Source of the DNA: Streptomyces sp. CBMA152
GTDB lineage: Bacteria; Actinomycetota; Actinomycetes; Streptomycetales; Streptomycetaceae
Direction of reading: 5' to 3'
DNA length: 64,000 nucleotides
Assembly: GCF_014596475.1 (NCBI RefSeq)
Contig: NZ_MECJ01000004.1
Location: 62,001-126,000 of the forward strand
The stretch's first letter is position 1, and every line of letters begins with the position of its first letter. Of the stretch, positions 9,109-18,101 are shown piece after piece. Both the position numbers and the translations under genes were made by a program. The notes beneath the pieces were generated by a model. It saw nothing but the letters and a program-made list of their open reading frames with translations, ran no database searches and was not told where the DNA came from.

Positions 9109-10182
9109 TCAGTTGCTCATCGCCGCGACCGGGGCCGCGCAGGACCAGCGTCCGATCGCCGTCTCGGCCGTGATGCCCGGGCCGAACCCGGCGATCATCC
9201 CGCCCGCGCCGTCCGCCGCGCCGCCGTCCGCGAAGAGCCGGGCCAGCGCGTCGAAGACCACGGAGCTGGCGATGTTGCCGCGCTCGGTGAGGGTGGCGCG
9301 GCTGAAGCGGAACATCTCCGGCGGCAGGTCCAGGAAGTGGCACAGGTCGTCCAGGATGCGCGGCCCGCCCGCGTGGATGATGAAGAAATCCATCTGCGGG
9401 ATCTCCCAACTGTGCTGCGCCACCAGCGTCTTGAGCGCGGGCGCCAGCATCTCCATCGTGCCCGGGACGCGCTTGTCGAGCAGGAAGTGGAAGCCGGTGT
9501 CGCGGACGGCGTAGGAGATCCAGTCCTCGGTGTGCGGGACCAGATGCGAGCCGTTGCGCTCGATCCGCATCCCGGTGCCGCCCTCGCCGCGTACCACCGC
9601 CGCCGAGATCGCGTCGCCGAAGAGACCGTTGGAGAGCAGCGAGCCGACGCCGATGTCGGTCGGCTGGTAGCAGAGCGAGCAGAACTCGCACGACACGATC
9701 AGCACATTGGAGCGCGGATACGCCGTGCAGAAGTCGTGCGCCCGGTTGATCGCCGCACCCCCGGCCGCGCAGCCGAGCTGGGCGATCGGCAGCTGCCGGG
9801 TCTCGGTCCTGAACCCCATGGTGTTGATCAGCCAGGCGGTCAGCGACGGCATCATGAAACCGGTGCACGAGACGTAGACGATCAGGTCGATGTCGGCGGG
9901 CTCCACCTCGGCATGGGCCAGCGCCTGCCGTACGACATCGGGCACGCGTGCCTTGGCCTCCGCCTCGTACAGCAGGTTCCGTTCCTCGAAGCCGGGATGG
10001 CGCAGGGTGGCCTCGATCGGCTGGACGATATGGCGGGTGCGGACCCCGGTGTTCTTGATGAGCCGCAGTACGAGGTCGCGCTGCGGATGGTCGGCATGCG
10101 TCTCGCGGGCCAGCGCGAGCGTCTCCTCCTGCGTGATCACATGGTCGGGTACGGCTACTGCGGGGCGGCACAGGGTGGCCAT
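9109..10182 (-). CDS. rppA: Type III polyketide synthase, 1,3,6,8-tetrahydroxynaphthalene synthase (RppA)
   Basis: A 357-residue chalcone-synthase-fold enzyme. The Cys-His-Asn triad falls at the exact RppA positions: Cys138 in QLGCAAGG, His270 in FIIHAGG, and Asn303 in ERGNIASS. RppA condenses five malonyl-CoA into 1,3,6,8-tetrahydroxynaphthalene, which oxidises to flaviolin and polymerises into brown melanin-like pigment that protects against UV and oxidants. In many streptomycetes a cytochrome P450 (CYP158) gene follows rppA; here the neighbours are a convergent peptidase and an upstream beta-galactosidase, so the P450 is not linked. The ATG at 10182 has an AAGGAAG site upstream on the minus strand. 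Confidence 0.95.
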   Translation of the reverse strand: MATLCRPAVAVPDHVITQEETLALARETHADHPQRDLVLRLIKNTGVRTRHIVQPIEATLRHPGFEERNLLYEAEAKARVPDVVRQALAHAEVEPADIDLIVYVSCTGFMMPSLTAWLINTMGFRTETRQLPIAQLGCAAGGAAINRAHDFCTAYPRSNVLIVSCEFCSLCYQPTDIGVGSLLSNGLFGDAISAAVVRGEGGTGMRIERNGSHLVPHTEDWISYAVRDTGFHFLLDKRVPGTMEMLAPALKTLVAQHSWEIPQMDFFIIHAGGPRILDDLCHFLDLPPEMFRFSRATLTERGNIASSVVFDALARLFADGGAADGAGGMIAGFGPGITAETAIGRWSCAAPVAAMSN

Positions 10183-10462
10183 GGGACTTCCTTGTCTCCT
10201 GCCGGGCAGTCGCCCGCGGTTCCCCCGCGGGTGCCCCAGGGTGTGCGGTCGTGTCCGTGTCAGGTATCCCCGAGCGTTATCGGCAACATGTCCCCGAACG
10301 GGGCATTTAACCGATTAGGGGGATATTCCGATGCGGGTAGCTCACCCGGGCGTGAGGGGACCCGGTGGTGACGGTCCGAGGACCCCGGAGACGGGGGCCC
10401 GCGCCCGGTTGCGGGATGCGGCCGAACGGGGTAGGGGCATGGACTGCCCGCGCACCCTGCTT
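10183..10462. promoter_or_regulatory. rppA upstream region with a GC-rich inverted repeat
   Basis: A 280-bp gap between the end of the beta-galactosidase gene and the rppA start. It contains an inverted repeat at 10288-10306: arms ATG(T)CCCCG and CGGGGCAT around AA, about 105 bp before rppA. It could be an operator for rppA or a weak terminator for the beta-galactosidase transcript; it lacks a following T-run, so I lean to an operator. No gene is visible in the gap. Confidence 0.3.
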
Positions 10463-13372
10463 TCAGTGTGGGCGTTGCGTGAACGTGAACGCGAACTCCA
10501 CTGCCTCCGCGTGCAGTTGGTACTGCGGTAGTGTGCCCGGGCCGCAGGACTGTGAGCCGATGCCCTGCTGGCCGTGGTCGAGGTTGAGCCAGACCGTGTC
10601 GCCGGGCACGAGGTCGGTCAAGTGCCGTGCGGCGTCGAGCTGTTCGGTCGTCCAGCGCCGGGCCGTGAACCAGAACGGTGGCTCGCCTTCGATGCGCAGC
10701 CCGCCCACCTCCGCCCAGCGGACGTCGGCGCGGGCGCCGTTCTCCTGCGGCCGGACGTACGGAGTCTGGAGCGCGTCGACGTCCGAGTGCCACAGCCCGA
10801 TCGCCGAGGCCGTCGCGGTGTCGGGGTACGCCTCGCCCGGGCCGCCGCCGAACCACGTCACCGGTACGGGCCCACGGTCGCCGGACGCGGCGCCCGGCAG
10901 GCCGAGCCGGATGCCGAGCCGGGGCAGCGGCACCTTCCAGTCGCCCTCCGGGACGACCGCGACCGTCAGCCGCAGCCGGGTTCCGTCCGACGTCCAGCGG
11001 TACGTGGTGGCGAGCCCCACCTCACGGGCGGCGGGCGCGACCCGGGTACGTACGACAAGAGAGCCGTCCGTCAACTCCACCGCATCCAGGCGGTGTTGCA
11101 TCCGATGCAGCCCCAGCTCGCGCCAGAGCAGCCCGTACCGCGCATCGGGCTGCCAGGCCGCGCCGTTGTCGTTGTCGGTGGGCGCGCGCCACACATCGAG
11201 GCGCGGGTCGGTGACCGCCACCTCGCCGATGGACCCGAGCGCACCGGTACGGGCGTCGAACACGGCCGGGCCGAGGGTGATCAGCCCGCCGGAGCGGATG
11301 GGGTGGGCGCCGGTGGCCGGTGGCATCAACTGCACTTGGGATACGGGTAGTTGAGCCCACGCCATCAGATGCTCCTGTGGGGCCCACGCCGTCTCCTCGG
11401 CGAGGACCGCTCGTATCGTCCAGCGGGTCTCGGCGGTCCTGGCCGCCCCGGTCGGCTGCTCGGGCAGCTTCACCTGGGCCCACTCGCCCGGCCCGAGCGT
11501 GGGCACCGCCAGGTCGCCGGTCGCCACGGGCTCGCCGTCCGCCTCGTACGACCAGGTGAAGGCGAGGCCGCGCAGGTCCGCGAAGTCGTACAGGTTGGTG
11601 ACGCGGACCGTGCCTTCCCCGGCATCGCCCTCGATGCGTACCGGCTCGATCACCTTCTTGTACTCGATCAGCCCGGGGGACGGTGTCCGGTCCGCGAAAA
11701 GAAGCCCGTCGCAGACGAAGTTGCCGTCGTGCAGCTCCTCGCCGAAGTCGCCGCCGTAGGCATAGCCGTACGCCGGGTGGGCGAGGGCGTGGTCGATCCA
11801 CTCCCAGACGAAGCCGCCCTGGCAGCGCTCGTACGCGTCGAAGAGCCGCTGGTAGTCGGCGAGACCGCCGGGGCCGTTGCCCATGGCGTGGGCGTACTCG
11901 CAGAGGACGAAGGGGAGTTGACGGCGTTTCAGAGTGCCGCCGTCCAGGTGGCGGCCGATGCGTTCGACCTCGGCGTGCGAGGCGTACATCCGGGAGTACA
12001 GGTCGGTGTCGCGGCAGTCGGAGTCGCCCTCGTAGTGCAGCGGGCGGGAGGTGTCGCGGGCGCGGATCCGGGTGGCCATGGCGGTCAGACCGCGTCCGGT
12101 GCCGCACTCGTTGCCCAGCGACCAGACGACGACCGCGGGGTGGTTCTTGTCGCGGTCGACCATCCGGGCGGCGCGGTCGAGCAGGGCCGGGGTCCAGTGG
12201 TCGTCGTCGACCGGGTTGTCGCGCCACCCCTGCTCGACGAAACCGTGCGTCTCCAGATCGCACTCGTCGACGACCCACAGCCCCAGCTCGTCGCAGAGGT
12301 CGAGGAAGGCGGGGTGCGGCGGATAGTGGCTGGTGCGCACGGCGTTGATGTGGTGACGCTTCATCAGGACCACATCGCGGCGCATGGTCTCCAGATCGAG
12401 GGCGCGGCCCGAAGTGGGGTGGAACTCATGCCGGTTGACGCCTCTGAAGAGCAGCGGCCGTCCGTTGACCCTGAGCAGACCGTCCTCGACGGCGACCGTA
12501 CGGAAGCCGATGCGCAGCGGGACGTGCTCGCCCGCCGTGGCCAGCACCCCGTCGTACAGGCGCGGTGTCTCGGCCGTCCACGGCTTCACCGGCAGGCTCA
12601 CCGCGTCCCCGGTCGCGATGTCGATGCCGAGCTCCGCCACCGTGACGCGCCCGGGGACCTCGGAGTCGACCCGCAGCGTGCCCTCGCCGGTGCGGTGGTC
12701 GTACGCGGTGTGCACGAAGAAGTCCGCGACACAGCCCTCGGGTCGGTGCAGCAGGGTGACGTCCCGGAAGATGCCGGGCAGCCACCACTGGTCCTGGTCC
12801 TCCAGATACGAGCCCGCCGACCACTGGTGCACCCGCACCGCCAGTACATTCCCGCGCGCCCTGAGCAGCGGCCCGACCGCGAACTCGTGCGCGAGCCTGC
12901 TGCCCTTGAAGTGGCCCAGCTCCTGGCCGTTCAGCCACACCCGCGCGCATGACTCGACACCGTCGAAGCGCAGCACGGCGTCGCCGTTGGGCGGCCAGTC
13001 GTCCGGCAGGTCGAAGACCCGCAGATGGTCACCGGTCGGGTTCTCGGTCGGTACGCGGGGCGGGTCGACCGGGAACGGATAGAGGTGGTTGGTGTAGATC
13101 GGCCCGCCGAACGCCCCGTCGCCCTGGAGCACCCAGTGCCCGGGCACCCGGACCTCGTCCCACTCCCCGGCGTCGTACCCGGGAGCGGCGAAGGCGTCGT
13201 CGTGCGCGTCGGCGGTCGCCGCGAGCCGGAAGCGCCACCGGCCGTTCAGCGAGAGCCGCGCGGCATCCGAGGCGGCGTACCAGGCGCGGGGCGGCAGCAG
13301 CGCGGTTCCGTCGCCGGGGGAGAGGGACTCGACGTAGTGGACGTCCGTGACGTCCGAGGCGCGGAGGGACAC
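10463..13372 (-). CDS. Beta-galactosidase, GH2 family (LacZ type)
   Basis: A 969-residue cytoplasmic GH2 beta-galactosidase. Domain order: N-terminal jelly-roll sugar-binding domain (about 45-220), immunoglobulin-like domain, TIM barrel (about 300-600), a second Ig-like domain, and the C-terminal small-chain domain. Glu422 in SLGNECG is the expected acid/base, and Glu492 in VLCEYAHAMGN the expected nucleophile. RGVNRHEFHP and RTSHYPP are further family blocks. There is no signal peptide, so the substrate must be imported. No transporter is adjacent, and the regulator is not obvious. Its promoter region is shared with a divergent NTF2-like gene and holds an inverted repeat at 13447-13463. Confidence 0.95.
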   Translation of the reverse strand: MSLRASDVTDVHYVESLSPGDGTALLPPRAWYAASDAARLSLNGRWRFRLAATADAHDDAFAAPGYDAGEWDEVRVPGHWVLQGDGAFGGPIYTNHLYPFPVDPPRVPTENPTGDHLRVFDLPDDWPPNGDAVLRFDGVESCARVWLNGQELGHFKGSRLAHEFAVGPLLRARGNVLAVRVHQWSAGSYLEDQDQWWLPGIFRDVTLLHRPEGCVADFFVHTAYDHRTGEGTLRVDSEVPGRVTVAELGIDIATGDAVSLPVKPWTAETPRLYDGVLATAGEHVPLRIGFRTVAVEDGLLRVNGRPLLFRGVNRHEFHPTSGRALDLETMRRDVVLMKRHHINAVRTSHYPPHPAFLDLCDELGLWVVDECDLETHGFVEQGWRDNPVDDDHWTPALLDRAARMVDRDKNHPAVVVWSLGNECGTGRGLTAMATRIRARDTSRPLHYEGDSDCRDTDLYSRMYASHAEVERIGRHLDGGTLKRRQLPFVLCEYAHAMGNGPGGLADYQRLFDAYERCQGGFVWEWIDHALAHPAYGYAYGGDFGEELHDGNFVCDGLLFADRTPSPGLIEYKKVIEPVRIEGDAGEGTVRVTNLYDFADLRGLAFTWSYEADGEPVATGDLAVPTLGPGEWAQVKLPEQPTGAARTAETRWTIRAVLAEETAWAPQEHLMAWAQLPVSQVQLMPPATGAHPIRSGGLITLGPAVFDARTGALGSIGEVAVTDPRLDVWRAPTDNDNGAAWQPDARYGLLWRELGLHRMQHRLDAVELTDGSLVVRTRVAPAAREVGLATTYRWTSDGTRLRLTVAVVPEGDWKVPLPRLGIRLGLPGAASGDRGPVPVTWFGGGPGEAYPDTATASAIGLWHSDVDALQTPYVRPQENGARADVRWAEVGGLRIEGEPPFWFTARRWTTEQLDAARHLTDLVPGDTVWLNLDHGQQGIGSQSCGPGTLPQYQLHAEAVEFAFTFTQRPH

Positions 13373-13446
13373 GGTCCGGAGGCTAGGGCCGTGGTCGTGC
13401 CCGCGACAAGGGGTGGGCGGTGTACGGGCTTTGGGCGGCGTACGGC

Positions 13447-13463
13447 ATTACCTCGGCGGTAAT
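13447..13463. promoter_or_regulatory. Inverted repeat ATTACC-N5-GGTAAT, candidate operator
   Basis: A perfect 6-bp inverted repeat with a 5-bp spacer, lying in the 207-bp divergent region between the beta-galactosidase start (13372) and the NTF2-like gene (13580). It stands out as AT-containing sequence in a GC-rich gap. The position, about 75 bp before the lacZ-type start, suits an operator for a sugar-responsive repressor. No such regulator gene is adjacent. Confidence 0.4.
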
Positions 13464-13579
13464 CGACCCCGGGCAGGCCCCGAAGGCAAGGTTGAGCCAT
13501 CGGGTCCCGGGCGGCGCACTCCGGCCGGGGCCCGGTTCGACCGATGTTGACTCCCGTCCTTGATGGAGGCTGATTCCCC

Positions 13580-13960
13580 ATGTCCGAGAACCGTTACGAG
13601 ACCGCCGTCGCCCGCTACTTCGAGGCGTGGAACGCCACCGGCTCCGCCGAGGAGCTGGCCAAGGCCGTCGGCGCAGCCTGGAGCGAGGACGGCGGCTACA
13701 CCGACCCGCTCGCCGACGTCACCGGCCACGAGGGCATAGCGGCCCTCATCGCCGGGGCCCACCAGCAGTTCCCCGGCTTCGAGTTCCGCCTCGACGGGCC
13801 GGTGGACGGGCACCACGACGTCGCCCGGTTCCGCTGGGAGCTGGTGGCGGTCGCGGACGGGTCGGCGCCCGTCGCCGGGTCCGATGTGATCACGCTCGCG
13901 GCGGACGGCCGCATCCGCACCGTCGTCGGCTTCCTGGACCGGGTGCCGTCCGGCGCCTGA
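13580..13960 (+). CDS. NTF2-like / SnoaL-like protein
   Basis: A 126-residue small cone-fold protein of the nuclear transport factor 2 superfamily. The N-terminal helix pair YETAVARYFEAWNA, the GGYTDPLADVTGHEGIAALI block and the final strand RIRTVVGFLDR are typical of SnoaL-like proteins, which range from polyketide cyclases to isomerases and pure binding domains. No clear catalytic Asp/His pair can be assigned with certainty, and no polyketide cluster is attached. The start is supported by GGAGG about 10 bp before the ATG. It is convergent with the XRE regulator at 13998. Confidence 0.85.
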   Translation: MSENRYETAVARYFEAWNATGSAEELAKAVGAAWSEDGGYTDPLADVTGHEGIAALIAGAHQQFPGFEFRLDGPVDGHHDVARFRWELVAVADGSAPVAGSDVITLAADGRIRTVVGFLDRVPSGA

Positions 13961-13997
13961 GCGGGCGCGCGTACCGTCCACGCGCGACCGGGGCGCG

Positions 13998-14801
13998 TCA
14001 GGCCAGGGCCGACTGCAGATAGGCCGCCGTCTCCTTGTCGGCCGGCAGGAACGTCTCGATGGCCAGCTCCGACACGGTCACGTCCATCGGGGTGTTGAAC
14101 GTGGCGATCGTCGAGATGAACGACAGGACCGTTCCCCGGTGCTCGACGCGCAGCGGCAGCGCGAAGGGGAACAGGGCGTGGTCCGGGGCGTCGTCGTCCG
14201 CCGTGTCCGGCACGGGGTGCGCGGCGACCTCCTCGTACAGCGAACGGAGCGCGTCCGAGCGCATCAGGGCTATCTGGCGCTCCATCTGTGCCAGCAGATG
14301 TCCGCGCCACTGGCGGATGTTGCGGATGCGCGGCGCCAGGCCCTCCGGGTGGAGGGTCAGGCGCATCGCGTTCAGCGGGGGAGCGAGCAGCCGTTCCGGG
14401 ATGCCTTCAAGGAGCATGGCGATGCCCCGGTTGGCGGCCAGGACGGTGTACGTCCCGTCGACTATCAGCGCCGGGAACGGCTCGTACCCCCGCAACAACC
14501 GCTCCATGCCGTCGCGCAGGGCGTCCATCGACGGGTCGTCCAGCGGTGTCTCGGTGAACTGCGGGGCGTAACCGGCCGCGAGAAGCAGGGCGTTGCGCTC
14601 GCGCACCGGGACCTCCAGGTGCTCGGCGAGGCGCAGGATCATCTCCTCGCTCGGCCGTGACCTGCCCGTCTCTATGAAACTGATGTGCCGCGCCGACGAG
14701 TCCGCGCGCAGGGCCAGCTCCAGCTGGCTGATCCTGCGCTGCTCGCGCCAGCCGCGCAGCATCGGGCCGACTCCGGTGTCGATCACGGCAGTTGTGGTCA
14801 T
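13998..14801 (-). CDS. XRE-family regulator with MmyB-like ligand-binding domain
   Basis: A 267-residue transcription regulator. Residues 13-67 form a Cro/C1-type helix-turn-helix: LRGWREQRRISQLELALRAD, then SARHISFIETGRSRPS. The rest is the PAS-like MmyB domain (FPALIVDGTYTVLAANRG is the family signature), which in relatives binds fatty-acid-like ligands. Family members often control an adjacent divergent oxidoreductase, but here the gene sits just 2 bp after the stop of a glycosyltransferase gene on the same strand, so it is probably translated from the same mRNA. The ATG start at 14801 is chosen because the frame upstream of it runs antisense-like through the glycosyltransferase gene. Confidence 0.88.
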   Translation of the reverse strand: MTTTAVIDTGVGPMLRGWREQRRISQLELALRADSSARHISFIETGRSRPSEEMILRLAEHLEVPVRERNALLLAAGYAPQFTETPLDDPSMDALRDGMERLLRGYEPFPALIVDGTYTVLAANRGIAMLLEGIPERLLAPPLNAMRLTLHPEGLAPRIRNIRQWRGHLLAQMERQIALMRSDALRSLYEEVAAHPVPDTADDDAPDHALFPFALPLRVEHRGTVLSFISTIATFNTPMDVTVSELAIETFLPADKETAAYLQSALA

Positions 14802-14803
14802 AC

Positions 14804-16273
14804 TCAGACAGTAACCCGGGCCACTGACAACGCCCGGCGCCGTACCACCCACCCGGCCAGCGCGATGGCCCCCGCGACCGCGTAGGCCGAGGTGCGCACG
14901 AGGTCGAAGGAGTGCGGCATCGCCCACGCGGTGACGTAGCAGACGGCGCCCGCCGCCGCGACCGCCAGCCATTCCCACCGGCCGTCCAGGGCCACCAGGG
15001 CGACCAGCAGCAGCGCGTACCACGAGTAGCCCGGCGTCATCATCAGGAAGGCCCAGCCGAGCACCAACAGGGCACCGCGCCAAGGGCGTTGCGGGTCGCC
15101 CCGGCGCAGCACGTACAGCAGGACCAGCGCCACCACGACGAGCGCTCCGGGCAGCGCCCAGTCGTCGGGCAGCACCAGGCGGACCAGCCCGTACCGGCTG
15201 CGGGCCGAGGCGTCGTCGTACCCCTCCTCCTCCGCGTAGCCGCCGAGATAGCCGAAGACGGACGCGTGCGAGACCAGGACGTACGGGAGGTAGGAGAGCG
15301 CGACGAAACCGGCGGTCGGGACGAGGACGCTCGCGGCGCGCCGCCAGTCCGGGCGCCGCCCGGCGAGCACCCCCGAGAGCGCGCCGGGCAGCACCACGGC
15401 CGGGAGCATCTTGGCGGCGACCCCGGCCCCGATGAGCACACCCCCGACGACGTTGCCGCGCACCCCCGGGAACCCCCGCCACGCTCCCGCCACCGCCCCC
15501 AACCCCGCCACCGTGAACAGCACCGCAAGACCGTCCACATGCGCGTTGTTCACCGCCTCGATCGGCACCGCCGGGCACCACGCCCAGTACGCCGCCCCGC
15601 GTACGTCCCCGCGTCGGCGCAGGATCAGCAGCAGGACGCCCGTGGTGGCCACGGCCAGCAGTGCGCCGCCCACCTGGAGCGGTTTGTGGCGGGCGCCGGG
15701 GGGCGAGAGCTCATGGACGCCGAGGAAGTACACCTCGGCCACCGGCGGGTAAATGGTGTGCACTTTGGGGCGGTTGAGGCGGGTGCAGCGACCCGCCTCG
15801 CCGTCGATCCTGGCGCGGTCCGGGCCCTTGCACGCCGCGCCCGACGGGAACAGCCAGGAGTCGCGCAGCCCCGCCAGCTCCCGGTCCGCCGGGACATGGT
15901 CGTACGGCGAGATCCCGGCGGCCTGCACCCGGCCGTCCCAGGCGTAGCGGAACATGTCCGTACTGGTGGTCGGCGGCGCGGCCAGGCCCGTCGCCGCGAC
16001 CAGCACACCCCCCGCCAGGATCAGGCCGGTCCGGTGCTTGGCCGGAACCCGCCGCAGCGACCACGCGGCGGCCGCGAACAGCAGCCAGCAGGCCAGGTAC
16101 CACCACGACAGCGCGCCGGGATGGCCGTAGTAGCCGTCCTCGACGAACGTGGTGGCGAGGACGGCGGCCAGCGCCAACAGCAGCACGGCGGTCAGCGCGG
16201 TGCGGCGGACGGCGGACGGTGCGGCCGTCGGGGTGTCGGCGGCCGGGGCGGTGGCGGTACGCGGTGCGATCAC
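14804..16273 (-). CDS. Membrane glycosyltransferase, GT87/DUF2029-like
   Basis: About 489 residues with roughly 11-12 hydrophobic segments. The early extracytoplasmic loop reads TDMFRYAWDGRVQAAGISPYDHVP, the acidic D..RY..DG pattern used by polyprenyl-phosphate-mannose-dependent mannosyltransferases of the GT-C fold. TIYPPVAEVYFLG and AAKMLPAVVLP are further conserved blocks. It probably transfers mannose or another sugar from a lipid carrier onto an envelope glycan outside the membrane. A GTG start at 16273 is preferred because the protein then starts just before the first membrane helix; the frame extends to 16396. The XRE regulator follows after 2 bp. Confidence 0.85.
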   Translation of the reverse strand: MIAPRTATAPAADTPTAAPSAVRRTALTAVLLLALAAVLATTFVEDGYYGHPGALSWWYLACWLLFAAAAWSLRRVPAKHRTGLILAGGVLVAATGLAAPPTTSTDMFRYAWDGRVQAAGISPYDHVPADRELAGLRDSWLFPSGAACKGPDRARIDGEAGRCTRLNRPKVHTIYPPVAEVYFLGVHELSPPGARHKPLQVGGALLAVATTGVLLLILRRRGDVRGAAYWAWCPAVPIEAVNNAHVDGLAVLFTVAGLGAVAGAWRGFPGVRGNVVGGVLIGAGVAAKMLPAVVLPGALSGVLAGRRPDWRRAASVLVPTAGFVALSYLPYVLVSHASVFGYLGGYAEEEGYDDASARSRYGLVRLVLPDDWALPGALVVVALVLLYVLRRGDPQRPWRGALLVLGWAFLMMTPGYSWYALLLVALVALDGRWEWLAVAAAGAVCYVTAWAMPHSFDLVRTSAYAVAGAIALAGWVVRRRALSVARVTV

Positions 16274-16386
16274 CCGTCCACATTCGCAGCCCGGGGCGCG
16301 TCCGGACGGCCCAGCGCACCACGCGTCCGAGAACCGTAAGGTGTCGGGAGCCCTGTTCAGAGCCCTGCAGGGGATGTCATGGAGCC

Positions 16387-17547
16387 ATGAAGTCACGACT
16401 CCCGCTTCCCCCGCCGCCGACGGCGCTGCTGCCGACCTTCCGCGGCAGGCTGCACGACAAGCGCACCGCGACGGCGATCGGCCGGCTGCTCGGCGTGGCC
16501 ATGCTCGTCTGCATGGTCACCGGTGTGATCAGCCACTACCTCCAGCATCCGCCGAGCTGGCTGGCCGATGTGCTGCCCAGCGAGCCGAGCTGGGGGTACC
16601 GGCTCAACCAGGGGCTGCACGTCGGCGTGGGGATCGCGGCGATCCCGCTGCTCTTCGGCAAGCTGTGGACGGTCTACCCGAGGCTGTTCGTGTGGCCCGC
16701 GCTGCGGAACGTACGCCACGCCCTGGAGCGGCTGTCGGTGGCCGTGCTGGTGGCGGGCGCGGTGTTCGAGCTGCTGACGGGGCTGCTGAACACGGTGCAG
16801 TGGTATCCCTGGCCGTTCAGCTTCGTGCCGGTGCACTTCGCCGTGGCGTGGGTGCTCACCGGGGCGCTGCTGCTGCATCTGGCGGTCAAGTGGCCCGACA
16901 TCAAGGCGTACTGGTGGCAGCGGTCGGCCGCCACGCGCGCGTTGCCGGCCGAACCGGAGAACGCGCCCGACCGGCGCTCGCTGCTCACCGGGCTCGCGGT
17001 GGCGGTGGGCGCGGTGACGGTGACGACGGTGGGCCAGAGTTTCACCCCGCTCAAGGACGTCGACCTGCTGGCGCCCCGCCACCCCGACCACGGCCCGCTG
17101 GGCGTGCCGGTCAACCGCACGGCGATGCAGGCGGGCCTGACCCATGTGGACTCGGTCGCCTGGCGCCTGACGGTGGTCGGGCCGCGTCCGTACGAGCTGA
17201 CCCTCGACGAGCTGGCCGCGATGGAGCAGTCCGAGGTGGAGCTGCCGATCGCGTGCGTGGAGGGGTGGAGCAAGAACGCGCACTGGACCGGCGTACGCAT
17301 CAAGGACCTCACCGAGCGCGCCGGGGCGCCCGGGGCCGCGCTGCGGGTGATCTCGCTGGAGCAGCACGGGGCGTACCGCGTGATGGACATGGGCCGCACC
17401 TACGCGCGCGACCCGCGCACCCTGCTGGCCCTGCGGCTCAACGGCCACACCCTCACCGCCGACCACGGCTACCCCGCCCGCATCATCGCCCCGAACCGCC
17501 CCGGGGTGCTCCAGACCAAGTGGGTCACGCGACTGGAGGTGCGGTGA
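16387..17547 (+). CDS. Membrane-bound molybdopterin-dependent oxidoreductase (sulfite oxidase fold)
   Basis: A 386-residue protein with two parts. The first ~190 residues have four hydrophobic segments with conserved histidines, resembling a cytochrome b561-like membrane anchor. Residues ~210-386 form a sulfite-oxidase-family molybdopterin domain; Cys290 in IACVEGWS is the expected molybdenum ligand, and HWTGVRIKDL and HGYPARIIAPNRPG are family blocks. In this family the catalytic domain is normally outside the membrane, with electrons passing through the b-type anchor. The substrate is unknown; methionine-sulfoxide repair and sulfite oxidation are both possible. It overlaps the next gene by 1 bp (TGATG), so the two are coupled. 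Confidence 0.88.
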   Translation: MKSRLPLPPPPTALLPTFRGRLHDKRTATAIGRLLGVAMLVCMVTGVISHYLQHPPSWLADVLPSEPSWGYRLNQGLHVGVGIAAIPLLFGKLWTVYPRLFVWPALRNVRHALERLSVAVLVAGAVFELLTGLLNTVQWYPWPFSFVPVHFAVAWVLTGALLLHLAVKWPDIKAYWWQRSAATRALPAEPENAPDRRSLLTGLAVAVGAVTVTTVGQSFTPLKDVDLLAPRHPDHGPLGVPVNRTAMQAGLTHVDSVAWRLTVVGPRPYELTLDELAAMEQSEVELPIACVEGWSKNAHWTGVRIKDLTERAGAPGAALRVISLEQHGAYRVMDMGRTYARDPRTLLALRLNGHTLTADHGYPARIIAPNRPGVLQTKWVTRLEVR

Positions 17548-18101
17548 TGGTGACGCGGTACGCGGTGGGCGCGCTCGGGGTCGGCCTGATGGGTCTGGGG
17601 GCGTTTCTCGCCTGGTCGCAGCGGCCGTGGGACGTGGTGGTGTGGCTGGTCGGCGCGGTGGTGCTGCACGACGGTCTGATCGCCCCGCTGGTGCTGCTCG
17701 TGGGTCTCGGGGTGGCGGCGACACGGCCCGGGGTGCGCGGCCCGCTGCGCGCGGCGCTGCTCACCGCCGGCTGCCTCACGGTGATCGCCCTCCCGGACAT
17801 CCTGCGCCCGGGCCCGGTGGTCAATGTGACGGTATTGCCGCTGGATTACGTACGGAACTGGCTGGTGCTGCTGGGAGTGGTGGTGCTTGCGACTGTGGTG
17901 GTGCTGGTGGGCAAGCGGGGGCGGGGTGGGCACGGGGGGCGCGTGCGCAGGCCCGAGCCCGCGCCGGTGGCGCCGAAGCCCGGCCCCGCACCCGTGGCTC
18001 CACAGCCGGGACCCGCGCCCGTGACCCCGTCGCCGGGACCCACGCCGACGGCCCCGAAGCCCGGCCCCACCCCACCCCCCAAGACCCCGCCGTCCTCCTA
18101 G
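17547..18101 (+). CDS. Membrane protein with proline-rich tail
   Basis: A 184-residue protein with four hydrophobic segments in the first ~130 residues and a C-terminal tail of repeated PAPVAPKPG-type units (about five copies, varying K/Q/S). Such Pro/Ala tails usually cross the cell wall or act as flexible spacers. Its start overlaps the stop of the molybdopterin oxidoreductase by one base, which suggests a partner protein in the same membrane complex, perhaps in electron transfer; that is inference from position only. Its stop overlaps the convergent TrmB-type regulator gene by 4 bp. Confidence 0.75.
   Translation: MVTRYAVGALGVGLMGLGAFLAWSQRPWDVVVWLVGAVVLHDGLIAPLVLLVGLGVAATRPGVRGPLRAALLTAGCLTVIALPDILRPGPVVNVTVLPLDYVRNWLVLLGVVVLATVVVLVGKRGRGGHGGRVRRPEPAPVAPKPGPAPVAPQPGPAPVTPSPGPTPTAPKPGPTPPPKTPPSS

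Noticed and set aside
9109..13372. rppA and beta-galactosidase as one biosynthetic operon
   Set aside because: They share orientation, but the 280-bp gap and unrelated functions argue for separate units.
13998..15581. 527-codon frame that includes the XRE regulator
   Set aside because: Only the last 267 residues resemble a protein; the first part is a shifted reading of the glycosyltransferase gene.
17941..18098. Tandem DNA repeat encoding the PAPVAPKPG units
   Set aside because: Imperfect at DNA level and explained by the proline-rich protein tail; not a separate repeat element or CRISPR.
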